Of a stretch of DNA of 64,000 bases, positions 34,383-44,098 are shown piece after piece. A program made the position numbers and the translations under genes. The stretch is from Planctomycetota bacterium (GTDB taxonomy: Bacteria; Planctomycetota; UBA1135; UBA2386). The DNA is taken from positions 40,601 through 104,600 of the forward strand of contig JADJPQ010000016.1 of NCBI GenBank assembly GCA_016713175.1, read 5' to 3'. Numbering within the stretch: position 1 is the first letter of the stretch; the number at the start of each line of letters is the position of its first letter. The notes under the pieces were generated by a model that did no database searches, had not been told where the DNA came from, and saw only the letters and a program-made list of their open reading frames with translations.

Positions 34383-36167
34383 ATGAACAAGCTCACTATC
34401 CTCAGCACCCTCGTCGCAGCTTCGTCGCTCGCGGCCCAGAACCCGTTCCCGCTCCCTGCCTCGGCTGGCAGCACCACGGCGACCGAGAACACCGCGCCGT
34501 TCGTGACGCCACTGCGCATGACGCAGACCCTCATCACCAACCGCACCACGTTGCTCGGCCAGGGCCTCGCGCCAACGCTGAACAACTGGGACATGGTCGC
34601 CTTCGACCCGAGCAGCCGGTTCATCTTCGTCCCGTGCGAGAATTTCGCCCAGGGCGCCGGCCTGTTCCGCTACGACACGCAGACGGGCGCCTTTGCCACG
34701 CTGCTGCTGGGCAACGGCACGGGCAATGCCGGCCGCACCGCCAATCCGGCCGGCTGGAATCCGGCCACCGACGAGATCACCTCGATGGACCCGGCCACCT
34801 GGACGCCATGGGGCTCCGTCATCTGCGGTGAGGAGACCACCGGTGGCCGCATGTTCGAAGTGCTGAACCCGCTCGCGCCGACCGGTCCGTTCCAGGTCCG
34901 TTGGCTCACCTCGATCCCGGGCGTCTCGCACGAAGGCATGCGCTTCGACGCGAACGGCGCGCTCTACTTCATCGACGAGGAGAACTCGGGCTCGATCTAC
35001 AAGTTCGTGCCGACGGTCGCGGGCAACCTGACTGCAGGCCAGACCTTCGTCCTCAGCGTCGACGCCTACGCCGCCAGCCCCAACGCCGTTCCGGGTGAAG
35101 CCTGGAACTCGACCTCGAACCGCCTGACCTCGCGCACCGGCCCGGCCACTTGGGTGCCGATGACGGACGCGAACGGCGTCGCGCTGACCACCGCGAACCC
35201 GTTCGTGTGGGTAACGTCGACCGGGGGCCGCACCGCCGCCGACGAACTCGTGGGCACGCCATTCGGTCGCCCCGAGGACCTGGACATCAAGACGCTCGCC
35301 AACGGCCGCCAGGCGGTCTTCGTCGCCACCACCAGCGAGAACACGGTCTACTCGATCGAACTCGTCAGCAGCACGTCGGCGATCGTGCGCACGTTCGTCA
35401 ACTTCAACTCGATCAACCTCTACACCGGCACGGACGTGAACCCGCTGCAGAACGACCCGTACACGAGCCCCGGCTCCGGTACCGTGCTGCAGAACCCGGA
35501 CAACATCGCGATCGACGCCTTCGGCTCGGTTTACGTGATCGAGGACAGCAACCCCGGTGACGTGTGGAAGTGCGTCGACGCCAACAACGACGGCGTCGCC
35601 GAGGGCCTCGGCCTGTTCATCACGCTCGGTGTCGGTGGCTCGGAACCGACCGGCATGATCTTCGACCCGAACGACCCCTACCGCTTCATCTGCTGCATCC
35701 AGCACCCGACCACGGGCAACGACGCGCTGTGGTCGTTCACCACCCGGCCCTACGCGGGCAGCAACGGCGACCTGACGCTGAAGATCGGCGTCGATGCCGC
35801 GCCGACCACCGGCCCCGGTGAGTTCGTCAAGGCCGCCTTCGCACTCGACGTTGTCGAGTTCGCCACGTCCTCGCCGCTCCACAACCTCGGCGGCCGCCCG
35901 TTCGCGCTGTTGCTGCAGCCGGTGTCGACCGCCTCGGGCACGGCGCCGTTCCTGCCGCCGCTGTGGATGAGCCCGTTCCTGCCGATCATCCCGCTCGTCG
36001 GCGGCCCCGCCGGCCAGTTCACGGCAGTGCTGCCGTGGAGCGGCAGCTCGGTCGCGGTCCAGGTCCCGGCGTTCCTCGGCGGCATCAGCGTGATCGCCCA
36101 GAGCCTCGCCGTTGCGGCGAACGGTCAGCTGGTCTGCTCGGACGCGCACGAGATCGTGTTGCGGTGA
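34383..36167 (+). CDS. Secreted PhoX-like (DUF839) protein with recurrent C-terminal domain
   Basis: This is a 594-residue protein. The ATG at 34383 gives a signal peptide (MNKLTILSTLVAASSLAA). The body resembles the DUF839/PhoX phosphatase propeller: GSVICGEETTGGRMFEVLNP, then GVSHEGMRFDANGALYFIDE with NSGSIYKFVP, and GRPEDLDIKTLANGRQAVFV. PhoX enzymes are calcium-dependent phosphatases; I have not verified all metal ligands. After residue ~480 a C-terminal beta-domain (AFLGGISVIAQSLAVA, ending SDAHEIVLR) is shared with other secreted proteins here. It may serve phosphate acquisition, but divergent family members have no proven activity. Confidence 0.75.
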   Translation: MNKLTILSTLVAASSLAAQNPFPLPASAGSTTATENTAPFVTPLRMTQTLITNRTTLLGQGLAPTLNNWDMVAFDPSSRFIFVPCENFAQGAGLFRYDTQTGAFATLLLGNGTGNAGRTANPAGWNPATDEITSMDPATWTPWGSVICGEETTGGRMFEVLNPLAPTGPFQVRWLTSIPGVSHEGMRFDANGALYFIDEENSGSIYKFVPTVAGNLTAGQTFVLSVDAYAASPNAVPGEAWNSTSNRLTSRTGPATWVPMTDANGVALTTANPFVWVTSTGGRTAADELVGTPFGRPEDLDIKTLANGRQAVFVATTSENTVYSIELVSSTSAIVRTFVNFNSINLYTGTDVNPLQNDPYTSPGSGTVLQNPDNIAIDAFGSVYVIEDSNPGDVWKCVDANNDGVAEGLGLFITLGVGGSEPTGMIFDPNDPYRFICCIQHPTTGNDALWSFTTRPYAGSNGDLTLKIGVDAAPTTGPGEFVKAAFALDVVEFATSSPLHNLGGRPFALLLQPVSTASGTAPFLPPLWMSPFLPIIPLVGGPAGQFTAVLPWSGSSVAVQVPAFLGGISVIAQSLAVAANGQLVCSDAHEIVLR

Positions 36168-36239
36168 GCAACGGCCGCCTGCCGCGCTCGACGCGGCAGG
36201 CGACGCCCTGAATCAGTTCGTCAGTGACCATCCCGCCAA

Positions 36240-36299
36240 CCGGCGGATCCTCCGCCGCCTCGGCCTGCTGGCCGAACCGCCGGAACTCGCTCCGGCGAG
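36240..36299 (+). mobile_element. IS91-type transposase C-terminal relic, copy 3
   Basis: The 44-bp core (36240-36283) has outer arms CCGGCGG/CCGCCGG and an inner hairpin CGGCC-TGCT-GGCCG. The extension to 36299 is shared with copy 1 (AACTCGCTCCGGCGAG). The plus-strand frame reads NRRILRRLGLLAEPPELAPA. The remainder of the 36168-36625 gap shows no gene or other repeat. Confidence 0.65.
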
Positions 36300-36625
36300 G
36301 GTGCCACGACGTTCAGCGCACTTCGTCCGATCCTGAACGCGACCACTGGCCCGTTCCGGCGCACCGCCTCAACGCCGCACAACGGCGACGCTCCGTACGC
36401 AGCAACAGCAGGGCATTTGGACCGGATTGAGCCGCCCTGCCTCGCCGCCAACCGCCAGGTTCGCGGTTCCGATCGCCATCGCTCCACCACGCCGCCCGCG
36501 AAATCCCGCTGTTTCCCTTATCCGCGCAGGTTGGCGGAGACGTCACGTTTTCGGCGCCGGCCCCCTCGATTGTCCCCAGCGGCCGTGCCGATGGGAATCA
36601 TCGCCCGGACCCCGATCGCACCACG

Positions 36626-37762
36626 ATGCCGACCAAGACCCCACCGTTCGTCTGGACGTTCCTGCTGCTGGCCAACGCAACCGTCGCGCAGGCCGGCCCA
36701 GACCCGGATCGGCTGTGGGAGCAGGCCCGAAAGCTGCCACCCGCCCAGCAGGATCAGGCCCTGACCCACCTGCGGAGCCATCTGCCCGACCACCCCCTGG
36801 TACGAGCCTGGACGGGTTTCGCCGCCGCCGCCACCCACCCGCAGCACGAACGCGAGAAGTCGCTGGCGCACAAACGGCCCAAGAAGGGCCACGAGTTCCC
36901 GAACGAACCCGAACGGCTGCCGCGTCGCGTCGACTACCTGTTCGGCGTCGGGACGATCGTACGGCGCGACGGCAAGCCGTTGCCCGTCGCCAACCCGGCG
37001 AAGACCGGCAAGAAGCCGGAAGCGAAGGTCCCGGACCCGCTGCCGCTGCACCACGCGCTGCTCGGCTGCTGCCCGGACGCCGACATGGCGGTCGCCGCCA
37101 TGCTGCAACGCCTCGACCAGGACCACGGCGGCGACGCGTTCGCCGCGTTCCTGCAGTCGTGGCGGAACGGCGACGAGTCGTTCTACGAAGCCCTCGATCG
37201 CACCGCCGGCACGGCGGACAGCGTGTTCTTCTACGACGTGATGCTCGGCGACTTCCGGACGCACTTCGGCAAGGGCAAGGACGGGGCGACCGTCGACGCC
37301 AGCCTGCAGGCCGCGCACGACGCCCTGCACGAGGCGTTCCTCGCGTACCGGAACTACCGCGCGTTCCGCGAGGCCGTCGCCTGGTCGCTCGTGCTGCCGC
37401 CCGACGTGCCGCTGCCACCGAGACTCAGCCGCTACGAGGCCAAGGTCGAGGGTTCGTACTCGCTGCGCCAGCAGGTGCTGATGGTCGCCGCGGCGCTCGA
37501 CCACGACCTCGCGAAGGTGGTGGCGGCGGTCACCGACGACGCGGCGGCCCTGCCGCGGCCGTTGTGGCGTGGCAAGTGCGATCCTCACGCCGCGTGGGCC
37601 CCGAAGTTCACCGCGCTGCAGCAGACGATGATCGCGCGGGCCGGCTCCACCGATGCGTTCCTGCAGCAGGCGGAACGCGAACGGCGCGAACTGGCCAGCC
37701 AGCTGGCCCGACTCGGGGCCGAGGCGGTGCAGGTAGCGAAGGACAACGGCAAGGCGCACTGA
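36626..37762 (+). CDS. Secreted helical protein of unknown function
   Basis: This is a 378-residue protein with a probable signal peptide (FVWTFLLLANATVAQA). The remainder is helical and charge-rich, including a Lys/Arg segment (HEREKSLAHKRPKKGHEFP) and a GKPLPVANPAKTGKK loop. The middle contains GDAFAAFLQSWRNGDESFYE and DSVFFYDVMLGDFRTHFG. No known domain or catalytic motif is recognised. The Lys-rich loop is unusual for an exported protein in this window. It stands alone, with the PhoX-like gene upstream and the LamG gene downstream, all on the plus strand. Confidence 0.65.
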   Translation: MPTKTPPFVWTFLLLANATVAQAGPDPDRLWEQARKLPPAQQDQALTHLRSHLPDHPLVRAWTGFAAAATHPQHEREKSLAHKRPKKGHEFPNEPERLPRRVDYLFGVGTIVRRDGKPLPVANPAKTGKKPEAKVPDPLPLHHALLGCCPDADMAVAAMLQRLDQDHGGDAFAAFLQSWRNGDESFYEALDRTAGTADSVFFYDVMLGDFRTHFGKGKDGATVDASLQAAHDALHEAFLAYRNYRAFREAVAWSLVLPPDVPLPPRLSRYEAKVEGSYSLRQQVLMVAAALDHDLAKVVAAVTDDAAALPRPLWRGKCDPHAAWAPKFTALQQTMIARAGSTDAFLQQAERERRELASQLARLGAEAVQVAKDNGKAH

Positions 37763-38050
37763 GCGACCCGCCGCCGACCGGCAGCGCGACCTCCTGGGCG
37801 AAACACGGCGGCGAGCAGGGATGTGCCAAGACATGCGGCGAGGGAAAGACGTTGGTACATGATCGTGGGAACGGGCTCAGGGTTGGCGACGAGGCCACGC
37901 GCGCGGGACCTCCGTGCGCGGGCGCGTGCAAACGCCGATCGACCGGAGCGGTCAGTGTCGGCCCATTCTTTCCGACCAGGCGCGTCGCGGTCCTCGGGTC
38001 CTCGTGCCCGTCTCCCCGCGGCACGCACGCTGCATGTTAGGCTGCGCGCC

Positions 38051-39166
38051 ATGAAGACCCTCCTCGCACCACTCACGCTGATCCTCGCCAACGCTGCCTC
38101 TGCCCAGAATCAGGGCCTGATGCTGACCAACGGCAGCATCGACCACGTCGACGTGCCGGCGACCTCGACGCTCGTGCCGAGCGGCGGCGTGACCGTCGAA
38201 GCCTGGGTCACCTACGACGGCAGCACGCTCGGCAGCGGCTGGCGCTTCCCGACGCTGCTGCGCAAGGATCCGAGTCCCAACCAGGCCTCGTACTTCCTGC
38301 GCGTCGAAGCCGGTCAGACCCGGACCAACCGCCTGCTCTGGTGGGTCAGCACCGCAACGGGCAACTACAGTGTCGGCTGGACCTTCGCTGCCGGCGCGCT
38401 GCAGACCTGGACGCACGTCGCAGCGACCTACGACGGCGCCGCGCTGCGCCTCATCGTCAACGGCTCCCAGGTCGCGCAGGCGAACGGCAACGGTGCGATC
38501 CTCGATCGCGGCGGCGAGTTCCGGATCGGCGGCGGCGATCTGACCGTCCAAGGCGGCGAGACCTGGAACGGCGAGATCGACGAAGTGCGCGTCTGGCCGT
38601 TCGCGCGCTCACCCGCCGCGATCCAGTCGACGATGAACCTGGCGCTCGCCGGCGTTCCCGGCGAAGTGTCGACCTGGAACCTCGACGGCCACTTGCTCGA
38701 CACGTCCAATGGCAACCACGGCACTGCCGTGGGCGCGCCGGCCTTCGCCAACAACTCCCTGGCCCTGCAACCGCTGTCGCCGGGCGCCAGCAATTTCGGC
38801 ACCGGCACCGGTTGTCGCCCGAACGGACTCGTGGCCATCGCCGCGATGCCGCAGCTGGGCAACGCCGCGTTCGGCTTCGTCGGCACCCGCGCGCCGGCGA
38901 ACCAGGCCGGCCTCGCGCTGCTGTCGGTGGGTCGGTTGCCCGCACCGTTGTCGCTCGCCGGCATCGACATCTGGGTCGATCTGGTCTTCGGCGTGACGGT
39001 GTTCGTGCAGAGCAGCCCGGTCGGCACCGCCGAGGTGGCGTTCCCGGTGCCGGCGCAGGGCCAGTTCCTGGGCCAGGCGGTGTTCGGTCAGTTCGCCTGG
39101 GTCGACCCGGGCTGCGCAGGTGGCGTGTCGGCGTCGAACGCGGTCACGTTGTCGATCCTGCCGTAG
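38051..39166 (+). CDS. Secreted LamG (concanavalin-like) protein with recurrent C-terminal domain
   Basis: This 371-residue protein has a signal peptide (MKTLLAPLTLILANAASAQ). Residues 22-215 form a LamG/concanavalin-like domain of the Laminin_G_3 type: VTVEAWVTYDGSTLGSGWRF, then TWTHVAATYDGAALRLIVNG and NGEIDEVRVWPFARSPAAIQ. Residues 255-371 are the recurrent C-terminal beta-domain (FLGQAVFGQFAWVDPG, ending SASNAVTLSILP). LamG domains usually bind glycans or proteins. With no enzymatic domain, it is probably a surface or secreted adhesin-like protein. Confidence 0.85.
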   Translation: MKTLLAPLTLILANAASAQNQGLMLTNGSIDHVDVPATSTLVPSGGVTVEAWVTYDGSTLGSGWRFPTLLRKDPSPNQASYFLRVEAGQTRTNRLLWWVSTATGNYSVGWTFAAGALQTWTHVAATYDGAALRLIVNGSQVAQANGNGAILDRGGEFRIGGGDLTVQGGETWNGEIDEVRVWPFARSPAAIQSTMNLALAGVPGEVSTWNLDGHLLDTSNGNHGTAVGAPAFANNSLALQPLSPGASNFGTGTGCRPNGLVAIAAMPQLGNAAFGFVGTRAPANQAGLALLSVGRLPAPLSLAGIDIWVDLVFGVTVFVQSSPVGTAEVAFPVPAQGQFLGQAVFGQFAWVDPGCAGGVSASNAVTLSILP

Positions 39167-39189
39167 CGGCGATCGCTGGGCCGTGGTCG

Positions 39190-39371
39190 AGATGCGACCA
39201 GGGCCAGCAGGTCGAGTTCACCGGCAACTGGGTCGGAAGCGTCTTCCATGTCACCGGCGCGCAGCCGGTGGCGACGTCGTTCGACCTGACCGGCAACGGC
39301 TCGATCGGCAACCGCTTCCGCGGCAATGCCCAGGCCGCGCCGGGCGACCTGGCGCTCGAGCGCAGCGGGGG
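39190..39371 (+). other. Possible beta-protein fragment between convergent genes
   Basis: Downstream of the LamG gene, one plus-strand frame reads VEFTGNWVGSVFHVTGAQPV and SFDLTGNGSIGNRFRGNAQA. This looks like a real beta-rich sequence, but it has no start and runs into antisense of the kelch gene. It may be the remnant of a gene lost by rearrangement. The evidence is amino-acid composition only. Confidence 0.25.
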
Positions 39372-39390
39372 TGGCTGGCGACGGCCAACG

Positions 39391-41472
39391 TCAGTCGCCG
39401 ACGACCAACTGCAGCGCCCCGGTCAGCGAACCGCCGAACACGGGCCCCCCATCGATCGTCGCCCCCTGGATGAACACCGCTGTGCCGCGGAACGCGGGGT
39501 TGGCGGGGATCGGGAACGGCACGGCGAGCACGCCGCGTGCATCGAGCACCCCGGCGGTCGATGCGATGGCCCCGACTTCCTGGAAGCAGCCGGGTGCCCA
39601 GGTGATCGACACCGGCGCGAGGCCGTAGACGATCAGCGCGACGACGCCCGGGGCGGCTTCGACGTGCACGTCCGGAGCCGAACCGATCGCGGCACGGCCG
39701 AACAGCCGGATGTCCGGGCGGCTGCCGCACGACGTTCCGCTCGCCGCCGCCGATGCCGGCGTCGCTCCCCAGACGCTCGTGGTGTCGTCGACTCCGTATG
39801 CCAGCAGGCGCTGGCGTCCCTCGTGCCACGCGGTGCGCAGGCTCCATGCGTTGCTCACCGCGCCGAGCGTGGCGCGCCAGTCGACACCATCCCACGACCA
39901 CACCGCATCGGGCTGCACCATCAGCACGCGGTCGTCGGTCGGCGACCACGCCAGCGCGAACCCACCGGGCTGCGGCTGCGTCGCCGGCGAGCGTGGCAGC
40001 CAGGTGGTGCCGTCCCATTCCCAGGTGTCCTGCAGCGCCGCGACGCGGTCCGCGCCCCCGTAGAGCACCGCCCGCTGCCGCACGGTGTCCCAGGCCATGC
40101 CGTGGTCGCTGCGCGGTGGCGGCGCCGCGGCCGGTTGCAGTTCGGTCCATGCGACGCCATCGAACGTCCAGGTGTCGCCCAACATGCCGAACGAGTCCAC
40201 GCCACCGAACAGCAGGACCTGGCTGCCCGTTCCGACCATGGCGTGCCCGGCACGCGGCCACGGCTGTGGCACGGGGAACTGCTGCGTCCAGGCTTGGCCG
40301 TTCCAGAGCCAGGTGTCGGCGATGAGGCCCCACGACGCCTGGCTGCCGCCGAACAGCAGCAGTTGGTTGCCGATCGGCGCCATCGCCGAACCGACGCGGC
40401 TGCCGGGACCGGTCGTCGCGCGTCGGATCCAGGCTCCATTCCAGGCCCAGGTATCGCTGCCCGTGCCGCCACCCGCCATCAGCACCTCGCCGCGCGTCGC
40501 ATCCCAGGCCAAGGACGCGCCGTAGCGCCCGATGGGCCGCAGCTCCGAGGCGACCTGGGTCCAGCCGGTCGCGGTCGACCGGTGCACGCGCAGTCCGCTC
40601 GGGCCCGGCAGCACGGCGAACAGCGCCGAGCCGTCGTCATAGCCCTGCGCGAACCCGGCGACCGGGAGCGCGGTTCGCGGCGCCCACTGCACGCCGTTCC
40701 ACCCCCAGCAATCCGCCAGCGGCGTGTACTGCACCCCGACGCCCCCGAGCACGACGACCTGCTGCGTGCGCGGATCCCACACCATCGCCGCGAGTCGCGT
40801 CGTGGGCCGCACCGCGACCGACGCCTGCGCCCACTGTTGCCCGTCCCACTCCCAGGTGTCGTCGAACCACGACGTCGGGCCCACGCCGCCGAACAGCACC
40901 ACGCGCCGCCGCACCGGGTCGGTGGCGATCGACGCGTCCGACCGCGCGGGCGGTCGGAGTCCCGCCGGCACCGACAGCCACCGGGACCCGGTCCAACTCT
41001 CCATCGCGTCGCTGGGTTGTTGCATCAGCGGATCGACGCCGCCGAACGTGAGCACGCGCGCGCCGACAGGATCGAAGGCCGCGGCCATGCCCGAACGTCG
41101 CGGCAGCAGGGCAGCTGTCAGCAGTTCGAACCCGGCACCGCTCGAGATCCAGGTGGTGAGGCCGTTGCGTGATCCCGTCTCGCCGACCACCACCGTCTGC
41201 TGCCGGGTCGGATCGTGCACCGCAAACTGGATCACCTGCGCGGGGAACGCCACCTGCGGCCCGGAGACGCCGTCCGGCGAATGCCGCCGCCAGACGGCGC
41301 CATCGAAGCTCCAGGCAGTCGCCGGCAGCGCCGTGAACCCTACCGGGCGACCGCGTACGGGGTCGAACACGATGGGCTGCAGGGAACCGGGGCTCTGGTC
41401 CACGACCGTCCAGGCCTGGGTGGTCGCCGGCGCGACGAGGAGGGCGAACGCCAGGGCACGGGTGGGTTGCAT
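39391..41472 (-). CDS. Secreted kelch-repeat protein with recurrent C-terminal domain
   Basis: This is a 693-residue protein. The ATG at 41472 is chosen because it starts a signal peptide (MQPTRALAFALLVAPATTQA); upstream in-frame ATGs would bury it. About ten kelch-like blades follow, with the repeated pattern R-x-x-HAM/-LLFGG-DTW-WDG-W (examples RRVVLFGGVGPTSWFDDTWE and GTGSQVLLFGGVDSFGMLGD). They probably form one or two propellers. From about residue 575 the recurrent C-terminal domain begins (FGRAAIGSAPDV, then FRGTAVFIQGATIDGG and ending GALQLVVGD). Kelch propellers typically bind proteins or sugars; no enzyme motif is seen. Confidence 0.85.
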   Translation of the reverse strand: MQPTRALAFALLVAPATTQAWTVVDQSPGSLQPIVFDPVRGRPVGFTALPATAWSFDGAVWRRHSPDGVSGPQVAFPAQVIQFAVHDPTRQQTVVVGETGSRNGLTTWISSGAGFELLTAALLPRRSGMAAAFDPVGARVLTFGGVDPLMQQPSDAMESWTGSRWLSVPAGLRPPARSDASIATDPVRRRVVLFGGVGPTSWFDDTWEWDGQQWAQASVAVRPTTRLAAMVWDPRTQQVVVLGGVGVQYTPLADCWGWNGVQWAPRTALPVAGFAQGYDDGSALFAVLPGPSGLRVHRSTATGWTQVASELRPIGRYGASLAWDATRGEVLMAGGGTGSDTWAWNGAWIRRATTGPGSRVGSAMAPIGNQLLLFGGSQASWGLIADTWLWNGQAWTQQFPVPQPWPRAGHAMVGTGSQVLLFGGVDSFGMLGDTWTFDGVAWTELQPAAAPPPRSDHGMAWDTVRQRAVLYGGADRVAALQDTWEWDGTTWLPRSPATQPQPGGFALAWSPTDDRVLMVQPDAVWSWDGVDWRATLGAVSNAWSLRTAWHEGRQRLLAYGVDDTTSVWGATPASAAASGTSCGSRPDIRLFGRAAIGSAPDVHVEAAPGVVALIVYGLAPVSITWAPGCFQEVGAIASTAGVLDARGVLAVPFPIPANPAFRGTAVFIQGATIDGGPVFGGSLTGALQLVVGD

Positions 41473-41672
41473 GAGCGGAAGGGTCGGAGGCAAGCAGTGT
41501 TCCGGATCTACCGGCATGGGCAGACCCGGCAACCAGCGAGGTCATGTTACCGTCGCGTAGCGGTAAGGGCCGCACCACCCCGAGCTTGGCGCATCGGCAC
41601 CGGCACCGCCCGCGGGCGTGTTGCCGGCGGCGTCGGCGGGTCTACTGTCGCGACCGTTCCCCCGGAATCCGC

Positions 41673-44048
41673 ATGCGTCCTCTCCTCGGCTTGTCCTCGG
41701 TCGGCTTCCTGTTCGCCGCCGCCGTGGCGCAGGAGCCGGATCCACCACCCGACACTGCCCCCGGCACGGTCCGCGTGCGCATCGTCGGCCACGCCGACGG
41801 CCTGCCGCGGCCCGGAGTGCTGCTGCACTGCGCACCGATGGTCGACCACCGGCCCGAGGTCTCGCGCGACGGCTTCGTGATCGTCGAGGATCCGATCGTT
41901 CGCCAGCTGCGCGCGGCGACGACGGTCCGAACCGATCCTGCGGGCGAGGTCGAACTGCCCGCCGCGTTCCGGCGTGGCGCGACCCAGGTGTTCGTCGGCG
42001 AACCGTTCTCGCTGATGGGAGAGCCCGAGGAGAAGGATGGCGTGCTGGTGTGGCGCGCCTTCGAGCGCGAGCCCGTCGGCGTGCGGGTGGTCGGCGGCGA
42101 CGGTCGGCCGGTGGCCGGCCTGCCCGTGACGCTGCACTCCGGTGGCCGGGACCTGTCGTTCGCGTTGACGGATCGCGAAGGGCGTGCGGTGCTCGGCATG
42201 CCGACCGGCCACACCGCGCGAGTGTGCCTGGCACCCGCCGGCTGGGTCGGTTCCTACGACACGATGCCGACGATTGCGACCATGCTGGCCGGCAAGCGTG
42301 GCGCCGAATTGGTGCTGCCGCCGTACGGCCGGCTGCGCTTCCGCGCGCTGCGCGGCGGACAGCCGCTGCGCGCGGCGGTCGGCGTGCTGCACCTGCGCGA
42401 CCCGGACCCCGAGCAGTACCTACGGCTGGCCCACTGGGCGCCGAACGGGCAGGTCGACGCAGTGGGCTTCGAACTGCCGCGGGTCGCGGTCGGGCTGCGT
42501 TTCGCCGCGGAGATCGACCTGCTGCGGCGGCATCGGATCGAGGACACGGGGCCGCCGTCCGCCGGTCACCTGCGCACGATCGACCTCGTGGCGCCGTGGC
42601 AGCCGGAGGTTCGGGGGACGTGCGTGCTGCCCGAAGGCAACGCGCCGCCAGCGCGGGCGACCCTGCACCTGCGCTTCGTGACCGACTTGGAGACCGTCGC
42701 GGCCACCGTGGCGATCGGCAGGGATGGCGGGTTGGGCCTCGGCAAGGTGGGCCTGCGCGGCGCGCGCCTGCTGCGGGTCCATTGCGATGTGCCGGCCACC
42801 GACGCCGCCGCCCCGCGCGCGTGGTCCGCCACGCTGCAGCCGGACTTCGACCTGTCGCAGGCGAGCCTCGAACTCGGCGCGATCGCGCTGCGCGCCACGT
42901 CGCCGCCGCACGGGCGCCTGCTGTTCGCCGATGGGCAGCCGGCCAAGGGGGCCTGGGTCGTCGCGACGCCATTGCCGGACGGCCATCAGGAACTGCTGCA
43001 CCTCGATGCCGACGGACGCTTCTGCTGGCAAGAGGCGCTGCCGCGCGATGCGAAGGGCGAGCCGCGCACGATCCGGCTGGTCGGGCGCCGCGGGACCGAC
43101 GTCTGTGCGCCGGTCGAGTTCACGCCGGGCAGTGCCGCCGTCGAGTTGCGGTTGCCGTCGGCGACTCCGCCGCCCGCAACCGGGCCGGCGAGACCGGCGC
43201 GTTTCCAGGGCACGCTGGTGGTGACGATCGCGGATCCGGAGCGCGAGCCGTTCGCCTTCGCGAACCTGTCGCTGCAGGGCGAGAACGGCATCCCGGTGGA
43301 GCCGGCAAGCAGGACTCCTGCGGAGAACGGCGCCGCGATCGTGACGTTCCGCGGCATCCAGCAGGGCCGGCATGCCCTGTGCGCACGCGACCAGCAGCAC
43401 ATCACCCGCGTGATCCTCGCCGGGCTCGACGTGCCCGGCGACGGACCGTGCACCGATGCACGGTTGTCGCGTGTCGTGCTCGGCGAAGGCCTGCGCGTGT
43501 TGACCGTGCGGGTCGTCGATGCCCAGGGCGTGCCGATGGCCGATGCCTTCGTGCGCAGCCCCGGGCTCTCCCGGCAGACCGATGGCGGCGGCACGATCCG
43601 GATCGCGACGCAGGACCCACAGCCGTTCGGCGCGCGCTTCTCGGCTCGGGGCCACCGCGACCTCGAGGTGCCTGCCCTGACCGACGGCATGGTGGTGACG
43701 ATGCCGAAGGCGGGCACGCTGCGCGTTCGCCTGCTCGGGTTGCCGAAGGACGTGCCGCGGGAACGCCTGCAGGTCTGGGTCAGGCACGAGGTCCGTGAAC
43801 GGCTCGAAGGCCCCCGCGGCAAGGTGGATGCGAACGGCATCGCCGAAGTGGCGACGCCGGTCGCCGGCAACTACCTGCTGTGGCTGCTGGTGAGCGTGCC
43901 GGGACCGGGTGGCGAGCCTTCGTCGAGCGGCGTCGCGATCCGACCGGATCCGATCGCGATCGGCGTCGACCCGCCACCCCAGGTCGACTGGGAACTCGAC
44001 GCCGCGACGCTCGAACGGCTGCAACAGGAACTGTCGTCCAAGCGGTGA
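41673..44048 (+). CDS. Secreted protein with carboxypeptidase-regulatory-like beta-domains
   Basis: This 791-residue protein has a signal peptide (MRPLLGLSSVGFLFAAAVAQ). The rest is beta-rich with several repeats of the carboxypeptidase-regulatory (transthyretin-like) pattern. In these, a V-x-x-DGRPVAGLPV turn leads into TDREGRAVLGMPTG; a second instance is VRVVDAQGVPMADAFVRSPG. It has no membrane anchor and no catalytic motif. The protein at 57671 has a similar build and may be a distant paralogue. Its start is 200 bp from the divergent kelch gene. A structural or adhesive surface role is plausible. Confidence 0.75.
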   Translation: MRPLLGLSSVGFLFAAAVAQEPDPPPDTAPGTVRVRIVGHADGLPRPGVLLHCAPMVDHRPEVSRDGFVIVEDPIVRQLRAATTVRTDPAGEVELPAAFRRGATQVFVGEPFSLMGEPEEKDGVLVWRAFEREPVGVRVVGGDGRPVAGLPVTLHSGGRDLSFALTDREGRAVLGMPTGHTARVCLAPAGWVGSYDTMPTIATMLAGKRGAELVLPPYGRLRFRALRGGQPLRAAVGVLHLRDPDPEQYLRLAHWAPNGQVDAVGFELPRVAVGLRFAAEIDLLRRHRIEDTGPPSAGHLRTIDLVAPWQPEVRGTCVLPEGNAPPARATLHLRFVTDLETVAATVAIGRDGGLGLGKVGLRGARLLRVHCDVPATDAAAPRAWSATLQPDFDLSQASLELGAIALRATSPPHGRLLFADGQPAKGAWVVATPLPDGHQELLHLDADGRFCWQEALPRDAKGEPRTIRLVGRRGTDVCAPVEFTPGSAAVELRLPSATPPPATGPARPARFQGTLVVTIADPEREPFAFANLSLQGENGIPVEPASRTPAENGAAIVTFRGIQQGRHALCARDQQHITRVILAGLDVPGDGPCTDARLSRVVLGEGLRVLTVRVVDAQGVPMADAFVRSPGLSRQTDGGGTIRIATQDPQPFGARFSARGHRDLEVPALTDGMVVTMPKAGTLRVRLLGLPKDVPRERLQVWVRHEVRERLEGPRGKVDANGIAEVATPVAGNYLLWLLVSVPGPGGEPSSSGVAIRPDPIAIGVDPPPQVDWELDAATLERLQQELSSKR

Positions 44049-44098
44049 GCGCTGCCGCCGGTTACCCTGGGAACGGTCCTTGCATTGCGGAGCCCACC

